Below, piece after piece: positions 60,671 to 64,000 of a DNA stretch of 64,000 nt (position 1 is its first letter; every line of letters starts with the position of its first letter). This DNA comes from Chrysomallon squamiferum (Eukaryota > Mollusca > Gastropoda > Neomphalida > Peltospiridae): positions 9,169,529 to 9,233,528 of the forward strand of contig CM022678.1 of the NCBI GenBank assembly GCA_012295275.1, written 5' to 3'. Position numbers and translations under genes: made by a program. Under the pieces are notes generated by a model. The model was given only the letters and a program-made list of their open reading frames with translations, was not told where the DNA came from and made no database searches.

Positions 60671-61731
60671 ATATTTCAAATGATACTAATGAGTGAGAAA
60701 AGTAAAAACATTCAGACAATACATGATAGGGAAAATGATGTTTATTTCAAAGTGTATTTCAAACAATGATGAAAAATATGAGATTAATTCTTATGATACA
60801 AATTTGAAAAGAAGATGAATATGATTGATCTTAGAAATCATTGATTTCTTGTTTTAAACAAAACAAACAAACAAAAGTTTTATAATAAAAAGCGTTCATT
60901 TCTTGGAAGATTTTTTTTATTTGTTTTATATTATTATTATTTTTAAAATATATTTCTTGTTTCGTGTTTTTAACAGTGGTTTGTTTTTTTTCCATTTTTT
61001 TTTTTTTTTTTTGATTTTCAAAGAATAATCTACTTAATCACATAACCCAAATATAAAATACCAACTCTTGTGGTAAAGATTTACCCAGTAAAAGTATGTT
61101 AATAAAATACAAAATGGAAGGAAATATGTAAACTTATATATGTATGTATTTGTTGTTTGGAAGATAAACTCAGTAATTAGAAATTTAGTTAATTAGTAAT
61201 TTGCAGATTATTTATCTGTCAAATTAGATATTAATTTAAAATATTTTTTTGTAAACAAATGTCTTGGTATTCTTTTTTTATTTCATGTATATTTTATTAA
61301 TATAGTTTTACTGGATAAATCAGAAATCTTATAACTTTTAGAAGTTTTTCTAAAATCATATTTTTCATATGAAAAAGTATTTTTGTTGAATTAAATATTA
61401 CAAATTATTTTGTTTTCAATTATAAAATTTTAGCTAGCATTATCATAATGGAGAAACAAATTTCTATTTACTAGGATAATTTTTATTTATATTGTTTTGA
61501 TATATTAACCCATAATCATAAATTCTTCTGTTACAATTATTTTAAGTAAATTTATTTAAATGGATAAATTCATAGGTATTTTAATTAGAAGGTCTATAAG
61601 ATAATTTGAATTTTCCGTTTCTGAAATGTGTTGTAACATAGAAAATAAAATGAAAAATCAAAGTCTAGTTTAAACTGTTAGAAAATTAAATAATTTAGTC
61701 TTATCCATGTCTATTTATAGTTTCCCTGCAG

Positions 61732-61761
61732 ATGTATAAAAGCTGCAAATCCTCTCAACAG
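61732..61761 (+). other. 30-nt microexon candidate, right-arm copy
   Basis: TTTCCCTGCAG, then ATGTATAAAAGCTGCAAATC and ten more bases, then GTAAAT. It is identical to 19559-19588 on the other arm, although the flanking introns have diverged. Confidence 0.35.
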
Positions 61762-62430
61762 GTAAATAAAATGATGTAATTTTATCTTGTATGTGTTCAT
61801 AACTTGGAATCACACCTGTAGGTACCACTAAGAACTACATCGATCATTCTGAGATCAAGTATGAATAAAGTAACGTTGGATCTTGTTTATAGGACTCTAG
61901 TACATATGGAATATAGTTGATTTGGGATACAGTATTTGTGGATATGGTAGATATAGGATATAGAAGTTTTGGATATAGGAGATACAGTGCAGCAGATAAT
62001 ATACTACAACAGTTCATTTAAATGAATGTGTTCATATTTGAAAGTATTGTATTATTTATTTTTGTTTCTTTATTAACTTGACTATTTACTGTTATAATTA
62101 TCACATTAAAATTATCATTATTATCAAAACATACCAGAGACATTGCAGATAAATAAATAAATAAAAATGTTAATGTGAACACACAAACCCTAAACACACA
62201 GAGACTTAAATATGTGTCCAACAGTCTATTCAGCTGTATTGCAAATATTTCTGTTTACACAGTGGATTTCATGAAATTTCTTGTTTTAATTTCACTTTAA
62301 AGTACAGTAAGAGTGCAATATTTTTACATCACTCTGGCATCAAGAATTCAACAAGAAAACGCAAAATGTGCGCCCTAAGTATTATAACAGTGTTCTAATA
62401 AGTGTTGTTTATTTTATAATTCTGCTGTAG

Positions 62431-62530
62431 GGGGATAACTCTGGAGGATGTAGTTAGAGTGTACAACAGAGGTCGGCTAGAAAAACGAGAACAAACGTGG
62501 CCTGTGTTAATTTGTCAGTGTGAAGTGTGA
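62431..62530 (+). other. Conserved exon candidate, right-arm copy
   Basis: After TTCTGCTGTAG, the frame ITLEDVVRVYNRGRLEKREQ and TWPVLICQCEV ends in TGA. It differs from the left copy by two residues (D/G, R/G). It is among the best conserved parts of the arms. Confidence 0.35.
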
Positions 62531-63089
62531 CGGGCTTCGTACTCGCTTCTCTTTTGTTTTGTGGGGTTTTGTTGGTGCTTTATTTATTTTTTTAAAACTA
62601 AATTTGGCTGAAATCGGTTAAGTATTTTAGATATTTAATTGTTTGCTGTATCTTTGTGTCATAACAAATTGCAGTCATTGTTTAAGAAGTGATTCTATTT
62701 AAATTGTTCTTTTCTTCTGCAAGTTACTTTCTAAATCAGAATTAGCGTTTTGATAGCTGAACGGGATTTCGAATCAGTGCCGTTACAAAAGATCCGGACT
62801 AATAAAAGACCGGTTTTGACAGAGTCCATTATATAATTTAAAAACTGAATCAATGTTTTATGTCTAACAGGCTTGAAGAAAGTCACTGATGAGATTATTA
62901 AATTTAGTTCATAATCTATTACCAGCTACTCCACAGTTTCTTTTTATTCCACTCAGTTCTCGAAAAAAAGTTAAATAGCAGGAAGAAATATTTATATATA
63001 TATATTTTTAACTACAAGGCATTTGTTAAATTTTAATTTTAAAAATTTTAAATTTCTACAAGCTCTCTACAAACAAATAATAATAATAA

Positions 63090-63131
<42 letters not shown>

Positions 63132-63724
63132 GTAAAAAATAACAACAACAAATTTAACATAAATAATATATATCTGTAAATATTACATAGATCATTTGTC
63201 TTTATTTATTTATTTCCTGGAGAATAAAGATGGAGTACTTATGTATGTGTTTTGTCGCAGTTATATAAAACTTGGGATTTAGATTATTCATTGTTATAAC
63301 ATGCGTACAACAGAGTCCTGTACAACTTAACATAATATAATGTAATATAATGTAATGTAATGTAATATAATATAATGTATGGAAACGTAAAAACAGAATA
63401 TAAGTTTCACATTAACTTCCGTTTTTTCTCGTAAAAATTATAAAAGCGCACTTTACAAAAATAGATCTGGGAATTTCCAAATGATATTCGAGACTGAACG
63501 TTTTCTGTGTGAGTAGACTGTACAAACGAGTTTTATCACTGCTGAAGAAAAATCTGAAAAAGAACAAAATTCACTTAGCGAGACCGTAACATATTTATTT
63601 ATCTATTTATTTATTCTTTTGTTAATTGATTTATCTTGTCTACATATTTGTCTGAAAAGCGTGCACTATCTCTTTTTGATTTTTGTCTTAATAATAGTAT
63701 TATTTCTATTACTTCTACTATTAC

Positions 63725-63726
<2 letters not shown>

Positions 63727-63783
<57 letters not shown>

Positions 63784-63836
63784 GTAATAATAGTAATAAT
63801 AATAATAATGGTAATAATAGTAATAATAATAATAAT
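63727..63836. repeat. (AAT)n microsatellite with AGT/GGT interruptions
   Basis: A long AAT run; the left arm has a shorter one at 17384-17416. The N-rich and I-rich frames across it are artefacts. Confidence 0.95.
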
Positions 63837-63926
63837 TGTTTGATTACATTGGACTGTGTACAAGTTGATTTTAGATTTTAGATTCTTTGAAATAAATACT
63901 TTACAAAATAACAGAACAGTTTAGCA

Positions 63927-63928
<2 letters not shown>

Positions 63929-63964
<36 letters not shown>

Positions 63965-63992
63965 AATGACAAAACACACACACACACACACA
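63929..63992. repeat. TG, GA and CA compound microsatellite at window end
   Basis: TG run, GA run, AATGACAAAACA, then a CA run. The left arm has the mirrored order at 17240-17296, showing that homology continues past the end of the window. Confidence 0.95.
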
Positions 63993-64000
63993 TAGACTGA

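Larger units (their letters stand above)
50579..64000 (+). repeat. Right arm of the large inverted duplication
   Basis: Reverse-complement partner of 17232-31705, as anchored there. It begins at GGGTCAACCACTGCTAGTCT and is still matching at 64000 (TAGACTGA pairs with TCAGTCTA at about 17236). Private features are a 235 bp tandem pair (54005-54460), a 61 bp minisatellite (54906-55254), and losses of CAMSAP exon B, of about 330 bases before exon A, and of the 1.1 kb left-arm segment. Confidence 0.95.

Overview
The window looks like eukaryotic nuclear DNA from an invertebrate animal. It is strongly AT-rich and full of microsatellites, its genes have GT-AG introns, and it contains a RING/coiled-coil/beta-propeller (TRIM-like) gene, LINE relics and pieces of a CAMSAP/Patronin gene. 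A lophotrochozoan such as a mollusc is my best guess, but that is inference. A 200-base run of N (33319-33518) marks an assembly gap.

The dominant feature is nested segmental duplication. The block 50.58-64.0 kb (right arm) recurs inverted at 17.23-31.70 kb (left arm). The two arms are separated by about 19 kb, and the outer end lies beyond the window. The block just before the right arm (38.15-50.77 kb, DR2) recurs in direct orientation at 1-6.91 kb (DR1). DR1 runs a short way into arm sequence before stopping. Both copies of each block carry private insertions, deletions and repeat expansions, so they are diverged copies rather than identical sequence.

Layout: 1-6.9 kb is DR1. 7.4-8.3 kb is a LINE 3' relic. 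8.3-17.2 kb is gene-poor DNA with several tandem repeats. 17.2-31.7 kb is the left arm, carrying a minus-strand CAMSAP pseudogene and an unrecognised multi-exon relic. 31.7-35.5 kb holds a CpG-rich open exon candidate, the gap, a TG-rich array, a small CpG-rich islet with two E-boxes and a CATA array. 35.6-37.7 kb is the only convincing intact gene, a two-exon RING/NHL-like protein of about 588 residues on the minus strand. 38.15-50.6 kb is DR2, which includes a 3.1 kb block missing from DR1. 50.6-64 kb is the right arm, carrying the same CAMSAP pseudogene and unrecognised gene on the plus strand.

The CAMSAP relics occur in family order: start of the N-terminal conserved region, calponin-homology-like exons, then the linker with EPLMPAELKPAKEK. 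One frame break and a LINE insertion are shared by both arms and so predate the duplication. Later nonsense and frameshift mutations hit the two arms differently, several of them CGA to TGA. The arms therefore record a pseudogene that was already damaged, was duplicated in inverted orientation, and then decayed independently. A three-exon, splice-compatible 3' gene end at 57.3-58.7 kb is open in the right arm and broken in the left. I could not identify its protein.
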